Shown here: positions 1 through 6,706 of the stretch, piece by piece
Position numbering within the stretch: position 1 is the stretch's first letter
Layout of the letters: each line of letters starts with the position of its first letter
From: Clostridia bacterium
Lineage (GTDB): Bacteria > Bacillota > Clostridia > Christensenellales > Borkfalkiaceae
Direction of reading: 5' to 3'
DNA length: 48,264 bases
Assembly (NCBI GenBank): GCA_017445995.1
Contig: JAFSRT010000018.1
Span: 1 to 48,264, forward strand
Program-made: the position numbers and the translations under genes
Notes under the pieces: generated by a model
Databases searched by the model: none
What the model was told of the DNA's origin: nothing
What the model saw: the letters and a program-made list of their open reading frames with translations, nothing else

Positions 1-8
1 CTACCCGC

Positions 9-31
9 AAAACAGTCCACAGGACTGTTTT
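9..31. repeat. 10-bp perfect inverted repeat at window start
   Basis: AAAACAGTCC and GGACTGTTTT flank a 3-nt loop. It lies in a stretch with no convincing gene (1-206). The minus strand through bases 1-85 can be read as the last residues of a truncated ORF, but too little is visible to call it. It could be a transcription end or a small structured RNA. Confidence 0.5.
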
Positions 32-96
32 CTTGCCTATGTCAAGCACGCCGTAACCGGCTGGCTCCATATTCGAATCCCGTTTTCTGATGACAA

Positions 97-129
97 AAAA
101 AAGAACAGGCATACAACCTGTTCTTTTTT
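97..129. terminator. Bidirectional intrinsic terminator
   Basis: A 13-bp stem (AAAAAAGAACAGG / CCTGTTCTTTTTT) with a 7-nt loop, flanked by A and T runs on both sides. It can terminate the minus-strand operon that ends at 207 and anything arriving from the left on the plus strand. Confidence 0.85.
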
Positions 130-206
130 CTTGGTGAAACTAACGTTAATTATCCGAACACTTTTTTCTTTATTAAAGGCTGTTTCGCATTTATAATTAA
201 GGTTTT

Positions 207-425
207 TTAATCACACAATTCCAAATCTTCTATCTTGATGCCGACGTGTTTTTCCGTTGTTTTATAAACGTTGTCGGTGTCAAGATACGGTTCGCCGTCA
301 AAGCATACTAAAACGTATCCGTTCCTGTTTTCGCCGATAATTATTCCGACATCAAAGATTTTTATGTCCGCTTGTTTATATTCCGCTCTTTCTTTAATCA
401 ACTTTACTTTATCATACAATTTCAT
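207..425 (-). CDS. Small DUF4926-like protein, third gene of the PRTase/DprA operon
   Basis: A 72-residue protein with no signal peptide or membrane segment. It opens with MKLYDKVKLIKE, has a central GIIIGENRNGYVLVCFDG stretch and ends in an acidic tail. This looks like the small SH3-like beta-barrel proteins of the DUF4926 type, which often occur as short accessory proteins in mobile DNA. The start has a purine-rich GGAGG-type site just upstream (minus strand near 434-440). It follows the DprA-like gene by 41 nt on the same strand, so it is probably co-transcribed. Family assignment is by eye. The function is unknown; it could be an antitoxin-like or immunity partner, but nothing in the sequence shows that. 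Confidence 0.6.
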   Translation of the reverse strand: MKLYDKVKLIKERAEYKQADIKIFDVGIIIGENRNGYVLVCFDGEPYLDTDNVYKTTEKHVGIKIEDLELCD

Positions 426-466
426 ATTATTTGCCTCCGTAAGGTGTTGTTAAAACAGTTTCACCG

Positions 467-1321
467 TCAGGATATACCATCCACCCTGATACATAGGTTA
501 TTTACGCTTGCCGCGGTCAGGATTTTTGCACCCTTATTTATATATTCTTTATTCATTTCAAACAGGGGATTGTCGCTGTCTGTCTTTTCGTTATACATAA
601 CCAGCCGCTTTCGGTTGTATTCAAACGCTTTATCCATTGCATAGCGCGATCCGCTGTCGCCTTTGCCTTTTATATTGCTTGCCGTTAATATTACTGCGGA
701 AGAAAACATCGCTTGCAGTCTGTCGCGGTCTATAAATCTTTTTATACTTTCGTATTTGTTATGGGACACGGTAACGTATTCGGTTATTATAAGTCCGCCG
801 CGTCCCACGATTTCTTTTGCTAATTTCACGTTGCTTTTAGGGTAAATGGAAGATAAGGTTGACGGCAAAAAGGCGATAGTTTTTCCGCCGCAACTTAAAC
901 AGGTTTCGTGCGCTACCGTGTCGCAACCTTTTGCAAGTCCGCTTACGATATTTAATCCTTTTTCGGCAAGTAAGCAAACGAATTTGTTTTCTCTTTCCGC
1001 TATTTCTTCGGTGGGCGTTAAAGTTCCGATTACCGCGACGTTGCGTGAAATATCCGACAGCAAAGTTTTATCGCCTTGATAGGCGAATAAAAACGGTTTT
1101 TCGGTAATCTTTATGTTGGGCGGGATTTCAGGGAATTCGGGATCGAAAGTGCAAACTAAACTGATGCCGCTCGCTTTTAACTCGTTTATGTAAGTGTCTG
1201 TATCAAGATCAAGAGATAAAATCTTTTTTTCGGAATTAAAATTGTGCCAAAACTCGTTTCGGCTTTTTATAACACCTTGCTTTACGGCACAATAAAGTTT
1301 TAACGACACATCTGAAAACAT
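467..1321 (-). CDS. DprA/Smf-like Rossmann-fold (SLOG) protein
   Basis: 284 residues. The DprA/Smf core begins with NVAVIGTLTPTEE (about 94-106) and contains the family's nucleotide-binding stretch VSGLAKGCDTVAHE (126-139), then GGKTIAFLPS and RGGLIITEY. DprA proper loads RecA on incoming single-stranded DNA during transformation. The usual N-terminal SAM-like domain and C-terminal winged helix are not obvious here, so this is an accessory paralogue and not the housekeeping dprA. It starts 4 nt after the PRTase stop, preceded by AAGGGG, so the two are translationally coupled. The pairing with a ComF-like PRTase mirrors dprA/comF of competence, but the location in a mobile element suggests a nucleotide-sensing conflict role (inference). 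Confidence 0.8.
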   Translation of the reverse strand: MFSDVSLKLYCAVKQGVIKSRNEFWHNFNSEKKILSLDLDTDTYINELKASGISLVCTFDPEFPEIPPNIKITEKPFLFAYQGDKTLLSDISRNVAVIGTLTPTEEIAERENKFVCLLAEKGLNIVSGLAKGCDTVAHETCLSCGGKTIAFLPSTLSSIYPKSNVKLAKEIVGRGGLIITEYVTVSHNKYESIKRFIDRDRLQAMFSSAVILTASNIKGKGDSGSRYAMDKAFEYNRKRLVMYNEKTDSDNPLFEMNKEYINKGAKILTAASVNNLCIRVDGIS

Positions 1322-1325
1322 AATT

Positions 1326-1931
1326 TTAACCCCTTGTTTTTGCTATCGTATAAAGTATAACATTTTTTGCGCCTAAATCAAACAAAAACTTGATACAATC
1401 TTCCGCGACGTTTACGCCTTCGGTATAAATGTCGTCAACGAGAATTATATTTTTGCCTTTAATTGAATTTGCGTCAACGCTACACGTATCTTTCGTAATG
1501 CCGACGTAAGGCATATTCCCCGTATTGTTTTCTAATCTCCAATTATGCGTGGTTTTAGTGTCTTTTACGCGTTTTATCGCTTCCGTTGCGTTTTTAAGAC
1601 CTAATTTGTTTACTGCGCTTGAAACTGCCTTTTTAAACATAAGTTGACTTTGTTTATAATGACTTTCCGCTTTTGAGCGCGGGATAACGCAAACCGAACA
1701 ATCGTAATAATTGTTATTTTCAACTATGGATTTTATGTCTTGCATAACGGTATCGGCAACTTTAATAAAATCTTCGACGAGTTCTATTTCGGTTAATACC
1801 GCGCTCATATTTTTCAAATGATTTATAAAATCCGGATTGCCTTCTTTCTGATAACCGAGATAATCACAGTTATAAAATGCGGCAATGCTTCTATCTAAAT
1901 ATTTGTTTTCGTTTATTGTGTAATTTTTCAT
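1326..1931 (-). CDS. ComF-like phosphoribosyltransferase-fold protein
   Basis: 201 residues. The C-terminal half carries a type I PRTase PRPP-binding loop, IILVDDIYTEG (about 162-172), followed by CIKFLFDLGAKNVILYTIAKT, the usual strand-helix-strand ending. The N-terminal half has no recognised domain. It has VCVIPRSKAE near residue 80, the place where the ComF/PRTase core begins. There is no zinc finger of the housekeeping ComF type. It is the first gene of a three-gene minus-strand operon with a good promoter and an AGGAG site 6 nt before ATG. I infer that it either modifies a nucleotide or only binds one. DprA-PRTase pairs have, to my recollection, been predicted as conflict systems in computational surveys; I cannot check that here. 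Confidence 0.75.
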   Translation of the reverse strand: MKNYTINENKYLDRSIAAFYNCDYLGYQKEGNPDFINHLKNMSAVLTEIELVEDFIKVADTVMQDIKSIVENNNYYDCSVCVIPRSKAESHYKQSQLMFKKAVSSAVNKLGLKNATEAIKRVKDTKTTHNWRLENNTGNMPYVGITKDTCSVDANSIKGKNIILVDDIYTEGVNVAEDCIKFLFDLGAKNVILYTIAKTRG

Positions 1932-1961
1932 GTTTACTCCTAAAAATTTATATTTGCCGTA

Positions 1962-1989
1962 ATTATATAAAACATTTTTTTGATGTCAA
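1962..1989 (-). promoter_or_regulatory. Promoter of the PRTase-DprA operon
   Basis: On the minus strand a TTGACA box (1984-1989) and TATAAT (1962-1967) are separated by 16 nt, about 30 nt before the start codon at 1931. It fires away from the repeat array. Confidence 0.75.
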
Positions 1990-2078
1990 TACCTTTATGA
2001 ACTAAAACAGAATTTTTAAGTTCAAAAAAATAAAGAGAAAAAATTTTTAATTTTAACCTTGACTTTTGCCAGAAAATA

Positions 2079-3015
2079 GCCCTTTTAAGTGAAGGGCAAA
2101 AATAATTTTAAATGAATTTTTTGCTTGACACCTCAATTTTGCCCTTGTTTTTCTCCATATAGTGAAGGGGTAAAAATGAAATTAGGCCGTCAACTTTTAT
2201 GGGTTTTCTGCCCTTTATTATAGAGAGGACAAAAAATAATCCGAACAATTTTCTAAAAATCTGTCATATAGGGGTGAACTTTCGCCGTTTTTTTGTCCTT
2301 TATTATAGAGGGATAAAATTTGTTTTTAACAGATTTCATTTTTTACCCCCGAAAATAGGTCTTTAATTCTCCATATAGTGAAGGGAAAAATTTTTATTAA
2401 AAACGGTAGACATTTTGTTGTTTTCGTCGGCTACCTATTGAAAGAGTAAAAAATAATTTTGGTGATTTAACTCGATAAATTTTCGTTTTTACCCTTTCCA
2501 AATTAGCCGTTTTTCTCCATATAGTGATGGGTGTGAAAAAAATTTTAGAACAATTTTTAAAATGGGGGTTGTTTTTTTGAAAAAAGTGTCCTAGGAGATA
2601 TGGAGGGAAAAAATATTTTTCATGGAAATTTTAAAAAACTGCAACATTTTGCCCTTTTCACCGGCTACCTATTAGAGAGTGCTTTTTAATAAGTTTTAAT
2701 AAAATATTAATTTAGACTTATTATTTTTAGAAAAGTGTCCTAGGAATAGTGGGAGGAAAAATTATCGTTAAGTATGAAAATTTTTAAGTTAAAAACAAAA
2801 CTTTTTTCTATTAAACCGTCAACTTTTTGAAAAAAGTGTCCTAGGAGATATGAGGGGGAAAAAATATTTTTCGGAGAATTTTTTTAAAGTGGTTAACTTT
2901 TTGCCTTTCTATCTGCCTACCTATTGAGGGGCTTTAAAAAATATTTTTAGAAAATTAAAAATTTTTTCTTGAAAAGTGAAATTTTCGGGTGAGTTTAACG
3001 GTTATATATGGAGAG
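2079..3015. repeat. Array of about 14 degenerate short motifs with a spacing near 73 nt, no coding genes
   Basis: Core motifs begin at about 2079, 2152, 2210, 2262, 2295, 2369, 2429, 2514, 2587, 2662, 2735, 2836, 2913 and 3001. Each ends in a G-rich then A-rich tract of the form GARGGG-AAAAA. The variable heads fall into classes: CTCCATATAGTG (2152, 2369, 2514), CCTTTATTATAGAG (2210, 2295), GGCTACCTATT or GCCTACCTATT (2429, 2662, 2913), and GTGTCCTAGGA (2587, 2735, 2836). Many units also carry CAACTTTTTG or a similar tract and a T-run with C-run upstream that could pair with the following G-run and A-run. Start-to-start spacing clusters at 73-77 nt. The array fills the space between the PRTase-DprA operon and the mobilization genes. 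No long ORF crosses it. Its role is unknown; iteron-like binding sites or a repeated structured RNA are possible. Confidence 0.8.
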
Positions 3016-3107
3016 AAAAATTTAATAAAAAGATATTTATGTGTTTATAAGCTTCTCTTTCGACGCTACATAAACGACAAAATAAAAACAATTTGGAGGT
3101 AAGCAAA

Positions 3108-3175
3108 ATGCAAAATTACAGACAATTAAGGCCGCCCTGACGGGCAAAATAAACGTAAGCAAAACGACCTTTTAA
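3108..3175 (+). pseudogene. Tiny leader ORF upstream of oriT and relaxase, apparently frameshifted
   Basis: A strong GGAGGT site (3095-3100) precedes ATG 3108. The direct reading gives a 10-residue peptide ending at TGA 3138-3140. If one A is restored in the TTAAGG run near 3128-3130, the frame continues as LKAALTGKINVSKTTF to a TAA at 3173-3175, a 22-residue product that reads like a genuine small protein. I infer a one-base deletion or sequencing error. No function is known. It could also be a deliberate short leader peptide. Confidence 0.35.
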
Positions 3176-3213
3176 GGAAAGCAAAAGTCAAGCAAAATTT
3201 ATCACTTTATATT

Positions 3214-3256
3214 AAAGTATAGCCCACTATACTTCGCAGGCGAAGTTTAGTGGGCT
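3214..3256 (+). other. Candidate oriT of the MobV element
   Basis: AAGTATA (3215-3221) and TATACTT (3228-3234) flank GCCCAC, as in the AAGTATAGTG...TATACTT arrangement known for pMV158-type MobV origins. Overlapping it is a 17-nt arm (3221-3237) that pairs with 3240-3256 with one mismatch and a 2-nt loop. It lies about 55 nt upstream of the relaxase, the expected position. The nick site was not determined. Confidence 0.7.
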
Positions 3257-3309
3257 CTGCGAGGCTTTTTGGCGACAAAACGAAATTTAAAAACGGGAGG
3301 TAGAAGACA

Positions 3310-4344
3310 ATATCATATTTAGTGTGTCATATGGAGAAATATCATAAAACGGATATTTGTTCTATCGAAAAAGAAAACGAAAGGAATGAGAACTATGAGG
3401 CTGACAATCCACAGATAGACAGCGAGAGAACGAGAAATAATTTTCACCTTGTAAGGCATTATGAGAGTTATACGGAATACATAAACCAACGGCTTAAAGA
3501 AAATAATCTTAAACCGAGAAAAGACGCGGTGCTTATGTGTTCGTTCGTAATAGGTTCTGACGGAGAGTTTTTTAAAGGACTAAACGAAACGGAAGAATGG
3601 AAATTTTTTTACGACGCGACGGAATACTTTGCAAGTAAGTATGGCAGAGAAAATATTATATCTGCCGTCGTCCACAAGGACGAAACTAATCCGCATTTGC
3701 ATCTTAATTTAATTCCATTATCCGATAATAGACTGTGTGCCAAAGATTTATTCTGCCCGAAGAACTTGCGAGTATTACAAACTGAACTTTATGAAAAAGT
3801 CGGTAAGAAATACGGATTGGAACGCGGGAAAGAAGGAAGTCAGGCAAAGCACTTATCTACGGCAGAGTTTAAGGCAAAGAAGATAATAGAACAAGCCGAA
3901 GGAATAAAGGAAGAAGTCAAAGAATATGCCGACGCATTAAAACAAGCTTATAACGGAGAGTTTCCTAAAAACAAGAATAAACTCAAAGAGCAAGTTATAG
4001 CGTTGGCGGCAGAGAATAAAGACTTAAACAGACGGCTTGAAATATCTATGAAAGAGACTTTGCAATACGCAAACGAGAACAGAGATTTAAGAAAAGACAA
4101 CGAGCGTAAAACACAAGGCTATCGTATCGCCGCCAAACTACAAAAGGAAAATCCGAGAGAGTTTGACAGGATTGTTTACGGTAAGCCGATAGGCGGACTA
4201 ATGGACAAGTTCTTTTCTTCGGTGTTATCTATGTTTACGCCGGAGATAACAAGCAAATCTAAAAGATTAAAAGAAATAGAGGAGGAAATAGAAGATGAGA
4301 GAGATCGCCAGAACAGGTTAAACGGCAATTATTACAGTAAATAA
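3310..4344 (+). CDS. MobV/Pre family relaxase (plasmid mobilization protein), probable ATA start
   Basis: About 344 residues. The MobV signature is clear: N-terminal SYLVCHMEKYHK; the paired-histidine metal site VVHKDETNPHLHLN (about 121-134), which supports the tyrosine- or histidine-type nicking of oriT; and a long charged coiled-coil C-terminus typical of Mob_Pre. The family normally begins MSY..(V/C)..ME, and codons TCA TAT TTA at 3313-3321 supply SYL. The codon before them is ATA, sitting 9 nt after GGGAGG (3295-3300), with an in-frame TAG at 3301. The nearest conventional starts are GTG 3322 or ATG 3331, both too far from the ribosome site and both removing conserved residues. Either AUA is used or the start codon has mutated. 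The protein is otherwise intact and would mobilize the element with help from a resident conjugative system. Confidence 0.85.
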   Translation: MSYLVCHMEKYHKTDICSIEKENERNENYEADNPQIDSERTRNNFHLVRHYESYTEYINQRLKENNLKPRKDAVLMCSFVIGSDGEFFKGLNETEEWKFFYDATEYFASKYGRENIISAVVHKDETNPHLHLNLIPLSDNRLCAKDLFCPKNLRVLQTELYEKVGKKYGLERGKEGSQAKHLSTAEFKAKKIIEQAEGIKEEVKEYADALKQAYNGEFPKNKNKLKEQVIALAAENKDLNRRLEISMKETLQYANENRDLRKDNERKTQGYRIAAKLQKENPREFDRIVYGKPIGGLMDKFFSSVLSMFTPEITSKSKRLKEIEEEIEDERDRQNRLNGNYYSK

Positions 4345-4381
4345 TTAAAAAAACGGTCGGCGATTTTAAGAAAAAGGCAAA

Positions 4382-4468
4382 ATGCCTATGTGTGTAGTAA
4401 GAAAAGGAAATAAGCCCGACCTAAATGAAGTGATTACGTATTCATACGGAGACCAAAAAATTATATAA
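4382..4468 (+). CDS. Possible 28-residue small ORF between relaxase and integrase
   Basis: ATG 4382 to TAA 4468; reads MPMCVVRKGNKPDLNEV then ITYSYGDQKII. There is only a weak AAAAAGG ribosome site. A second mini-ORF (4482-4517, 11 codons) with a better AAGGAG site follows. I recognise neither. They sit where small accessory ORFs of mobilizable elements are common, so I list them with low confidence. Confidence 0.3.
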   Translation: MPMCVVRKGNKPDLNEVITYSYGDQKII

Positions 4469-4533
4469 AGGAGTCTAAAAAATGAAAATACAACTAAATA
4501 GTAGAAAGAATGAATAAATGACGGAGGGAAACT

Positions 4534-4731
4534 ATTACGAGAAAGCGGAAAAACACGACGGGCATACCTGATTTTGAAATTCAATGTTTAGCGAAAGCAT
4601 TATTGCCCGCAATACGAGAACTGTTTGAAACGGAGGAGGGTAGAAAAGAATTTGCCGAATGGCAAAAACAAAGACAACGGAATAAAAAATTGAATAATAG
4701 AAAAGAAACTTTATCGGAATCGAAAAGTTAA
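4534..4731 (+). CDS. 65-residue mobile-element accessory protein with apparent ATT start
   Basis: The frame reads TRKRKNTTGIPDFEIQCLAK, then ALLPAIRELFETEEGRKEFA and a basic tail. It has the look of the small charged proteins often found beside integrases of Bacillota integrative elements. No ATG, GTG or TTG exists between the upstream in-frame TGA (4519-4521) and the conserved part. The only sensible start is ATT at 4534, 5 nt after a perfect GGAGGG (4523-4528). AUU is a known but rare initiator (infC). The overlapping frame from ATG 4518 stops after 17 residues. The role is unknown; an excisionase or accessory factor is possible. Confidence 0.55.
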   Translation: MTRKRKNTTGIPDFEIQCLAKALLPAIRELFETEEGRKEFAEWQKQRQRNKKLNNRKETLSESKS

Positions 4732-4771
4732 TAACGCAAGAAAGGAAAAGCGTTAAATAATTACATAAAGT

Positions 4772-4873
4772 CGCCAAAAGGATTGGCGCAGGTTTTAGCC
4801 GTTTTGCCCTTATAAAAACGGCTACATAAAATAACAAGTTATAATATTTATGCCGCCTTTTCGGGCGGCATAA
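4772..4873 (+). promoter_or_regulatory. Three hairpins in the integrase leader
   Basis: Stems at 4772-4788 (CGCCAA/TTGGCG), 4796-4824 (TAGCCGTTTT/AAAACGGCTA) and 4848-4873 (TTATGCCGCC/GGCGGCATAA). The last ends 7 nt before the AGGAGAG ribosome site of the integrase. A TATAAT at 4840-4845 lacks a clear -35. The hairpins may control integrase expression or protect the message; the last could also stop leftward transcription, since T residues follow it on the minus strand. Confidence 0.45.
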
Positions 4874-4893
4874 AACTTTAAGGAGAGACGGAT

Positions 4894-5811
4894 ATGAAAT
4901 ATAAAGATTGGTTAAAAGAATGGTTAAGACTGTATATAAAGCCTTATGTCAAAGAACGAACGTATGATAAATACGTTAAGCAGATAGATTTACATATAAC
5001 GCCGCTTTTAGGCGATTACGATATGGCAGATTTGATGGCAACGGTATTGCAGGATTGGTCTGTTAAATTACAGGATAGCCGGCTTTCCCCTAATACCGTA
5101 AACAGCATAATTTCACGGTTAAAGGATTCGCTTAAAAAGGCAGTTATGTCCGGTGTTATTACGAAAGAATTTTCAGGTAATATAATTCGCCCTAAAAGCA
5201 GAGAAAAGCAGGTAGATTGTTTTAACAAATCGGAACAAAAGAAGATAGAGCATTATATTTTAACTAAACAAAAGCCTAAATTATACGGTTTCCTAATTTG
5301 TTTATACACGGGACTTCGTATAGGCGAATTACTCGCTTTAACTTGGAAAAACGTTGACCTTATTAACGGCAGAATAATTATAAATAAGTCTTGCCACGAT
5401 AGTTGGGTAAAAGGTGAATATGTCAAGATTATAGACACGACAAAAACGGAAAGTTCGGAAAGAATAATACCCCTGCCGAAACAGATTTTGCCTATATTAA
5501 AAGACTTAAAGAAAAAATCTAATCGTGATTATATAATTGACGGCAAAAGCGAATACGGAGCGCAAGTCAGGTCCTATCAAAAGACTTTTGAAAGGCTGTT
5601 AAATAAGTTAAATATTCCGCATAAAGGCTTTCACTCTTTACGACATACCTTTGCCACGAGAGCATTAGAGTGCGGTATGGATATAAAGACTTTATCCGAA
5701 ATATTAGGTCATAAAAATGCAAATATAACCTTAAAACGATACGCGCACTCTTTATATGAGCATAAAGCGGATATGATGAACAAAATCGGTAGGATTTTAC
5801 AAGAGTTTTAA
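4894..5811 (+). CDS. Tyrosine recombinase / integrase
   Basis: 305 residues, full length for a phage-type integrase. An N-terminal SAM-like core-binding domain (1-100, with YDKYVKQIDLHITPLLGDY) is followed by the catalytic domain. The active-site set is visible: Arg142 in TGLRIGE, a Lys near 174 in TTKTESSER, His247 and Arg250 in HSLRH, His273 in LGHKN and nucleophile Tyr283 in KRYAH. AAGGAGAG precedes ATG 4894. It would integrate and excise the MobV element, probably at a site close to its 3' end where two inverted copies of a 19-nt sequence lie. The gene is intact, unlike some neighbouring small ORFs. Confidence 0.9.
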   Translation: MKYKDWLKEWLRLYIKPYVKERTYDKYVKQIDLHITPLLGDYDMADLMATVLQDWSVKLQDSRLSPNTVNSIISRLKDSLKKAVMSGVITKEFSGNIIRPKSREKQVDCFNKSEQKKIEHYILTKQKPKLYGFLICLYTGLRIGELLALTWKNVDLINGRIIINKSCHDSWVKGEYVKIIDTTKTESSERIIPLPKQILPILKDLKKKSNRDYIIDGKSEYGAQVRSYQKTFERLLNKLNIPHKGFHSLRHTFATRALECGMDIKTLSEILGHKNANITLKRYAHSLYEHKADMMNKIGRILQEF

Positions 5812-5828
5812 TGATTTGCCATTTTAAT

Positions 5829-5867
5829 AAAAAAGCACATAGATTAAACTAATCTATGTGCTTTTTT
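5829..5867. terminator. Integrase terminator, 18-bp perfect stem
   Basis: 5829-5846 pairs perfectly with 5850-5867 around an AAC loop, with A and T runs at the ends, so it can act on both strands. Its inner 19 nt (ACATAGATTAAACTAATCT) recurs in inverted orientation in the next hairpin. Confidence 0.85.
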
Positions 5868-5967
5868 ACTGGAATATTATACCTTATTTTGTCGAAACTT
5901 GCAACAAAACAACATGGGTTTTATAAAAAAATACATTTTTACATTTAGTCTCAGTGCTTTTTATCTT

Positions 5968-6006
5968 CAAAAGATACGCAGATTAGTTTAATCTATGTAT
6001 CTTTTG
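5968..6006. repeat. Second hairpin carrying an inverted copy of the terminator core
   Basis: CAAAAGATAC...GTATCTTTTG arms enclose AGATTAGTTTAATCT, the reverse complement of the core at 5842-5856. Read on the minus strand the first 19 nt match the terminator hairpin exactly. The T-run is short, so this looks less like a terminator than a recombination site or element boundary. It lies in the leader of the next gene (5868-6058 holds nothing else recognisable). Confidence 0.55.
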
Positions 6007-6058
6007 AAAAATTAAATCTACATGAATTAAAGATACATTTAACTTATAGGAGGAATTT

Positions 6059-6643
6059 ATGATAGTTTCATTAGAATGTCCGGGTTGCGGAGAGCGTCTT
6101 TCAATAGATATGAAAGAATGTCCGTCTTGTCATAAACCGGTTGTTATTACGACTTTTAATAGCGTTGCTTCAATGAGTGGACTTGAATTAAATAAGTATG
6201 CGAATTCGTATAGAAAGGCACTTGCGGAAGATCCTGATAATAAGCAGCTAAACTTATCGATAGCAATGTGTTATTTAAAACTTAAATTATACGATAAGGC
6301 TTTACCAGCGTTTGAAAAGGCAATAGAAGATAATTTTGACAATTCAGAATCGTTTTTTTATGCTGCGGTTTGTTTATTGCACGGGAAAAAAGCGTTTTTA
6401 GCGACAAGACCTGATATTGATAAAATAGAAGAATATATAAATGCTGCCATAATGATTGAACCTAAAGGCATTTATTATTATTTTTTGGCGTACATAAAGT
6501 ACGATTATTTTTTCAGAAAATATTATAACACATCGCCAACTTATGAAGAAGCCGCAGAAATGGCAATGCAAGCAGGTTTGTCTGAGACCGACGTAACAAT
6601 GTTATACGATATATTGGGGGTAGCAAGACCTGATTGTTTATAA
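6059..6643 (+). CDS. Zinc-ribbon plus TPR-like protein, first gene of the HerA cluster
   Basis: 194 residues. The N-terminus has a two-CxxC zinc ribbon (CPGC at 8-11, CPSC at 23-26). It is followed by helical TPR-like repeats (about 45-150: NKQLNLSIAMCYLKLKLYDK, then ALPAFEKAIEDNFDNSESFF). Such zinc-ribbon proteins often accompany SPFH-domain proteins. AGGAGG sits 6 nt before ATG. It is cytoplasmic by sequence, likely a scaffold or adaptor binding other members of the cluster. No enzymatic motif is seen. Confidence 0.7.
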   Translation: MIVSLECPGCGERLSIDMKECPSCHKPVVITTFNSVASMSGLELNKYANSYRKALAEDPDNKQLNLSIAMCYLKLKLYDKALPAFEKAIEDNFDNSESFFYAAVCLLHGKKAFLATRPDIDKIEEYINAAIMIEPKGIYYYFLAYIKYDYFFRKYYNTSPTYEEAAEMAMQAGLSETDVTMLYDILGVARPDCL

Positions 6644-6706
6644 ATGAATAAATTGTCGCCACGGACAAGTTATTGATAAATTAATATTAATTTAAAGGAG
6701 AAACAA

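Noticed and set aside
1..92. 3' half of a tRNA gene or att copy of the tRNA-Glu site
   Set aside because: TTCGAATCCCGTT is present, but no paired T-stem or acceptor forms, and the orientation is opposite to tRNA-Glu, so it cannot be the direct repeat expected for simple integration.
2176..2223. 15-codon ORF inside the array with an SD-like GAAGGGG and a stop in the next unit
   Set aside because: Other units lack a comparable ATG, so this appears to be chance.
2079..3015. CRISPR array or type III toxin-antitoxin repeat
   Set aside because: Repeats are degenerate and unequal, spacing varies from 33 to 101 nt, and no cas gene or ToxN-like gene lies next to it.
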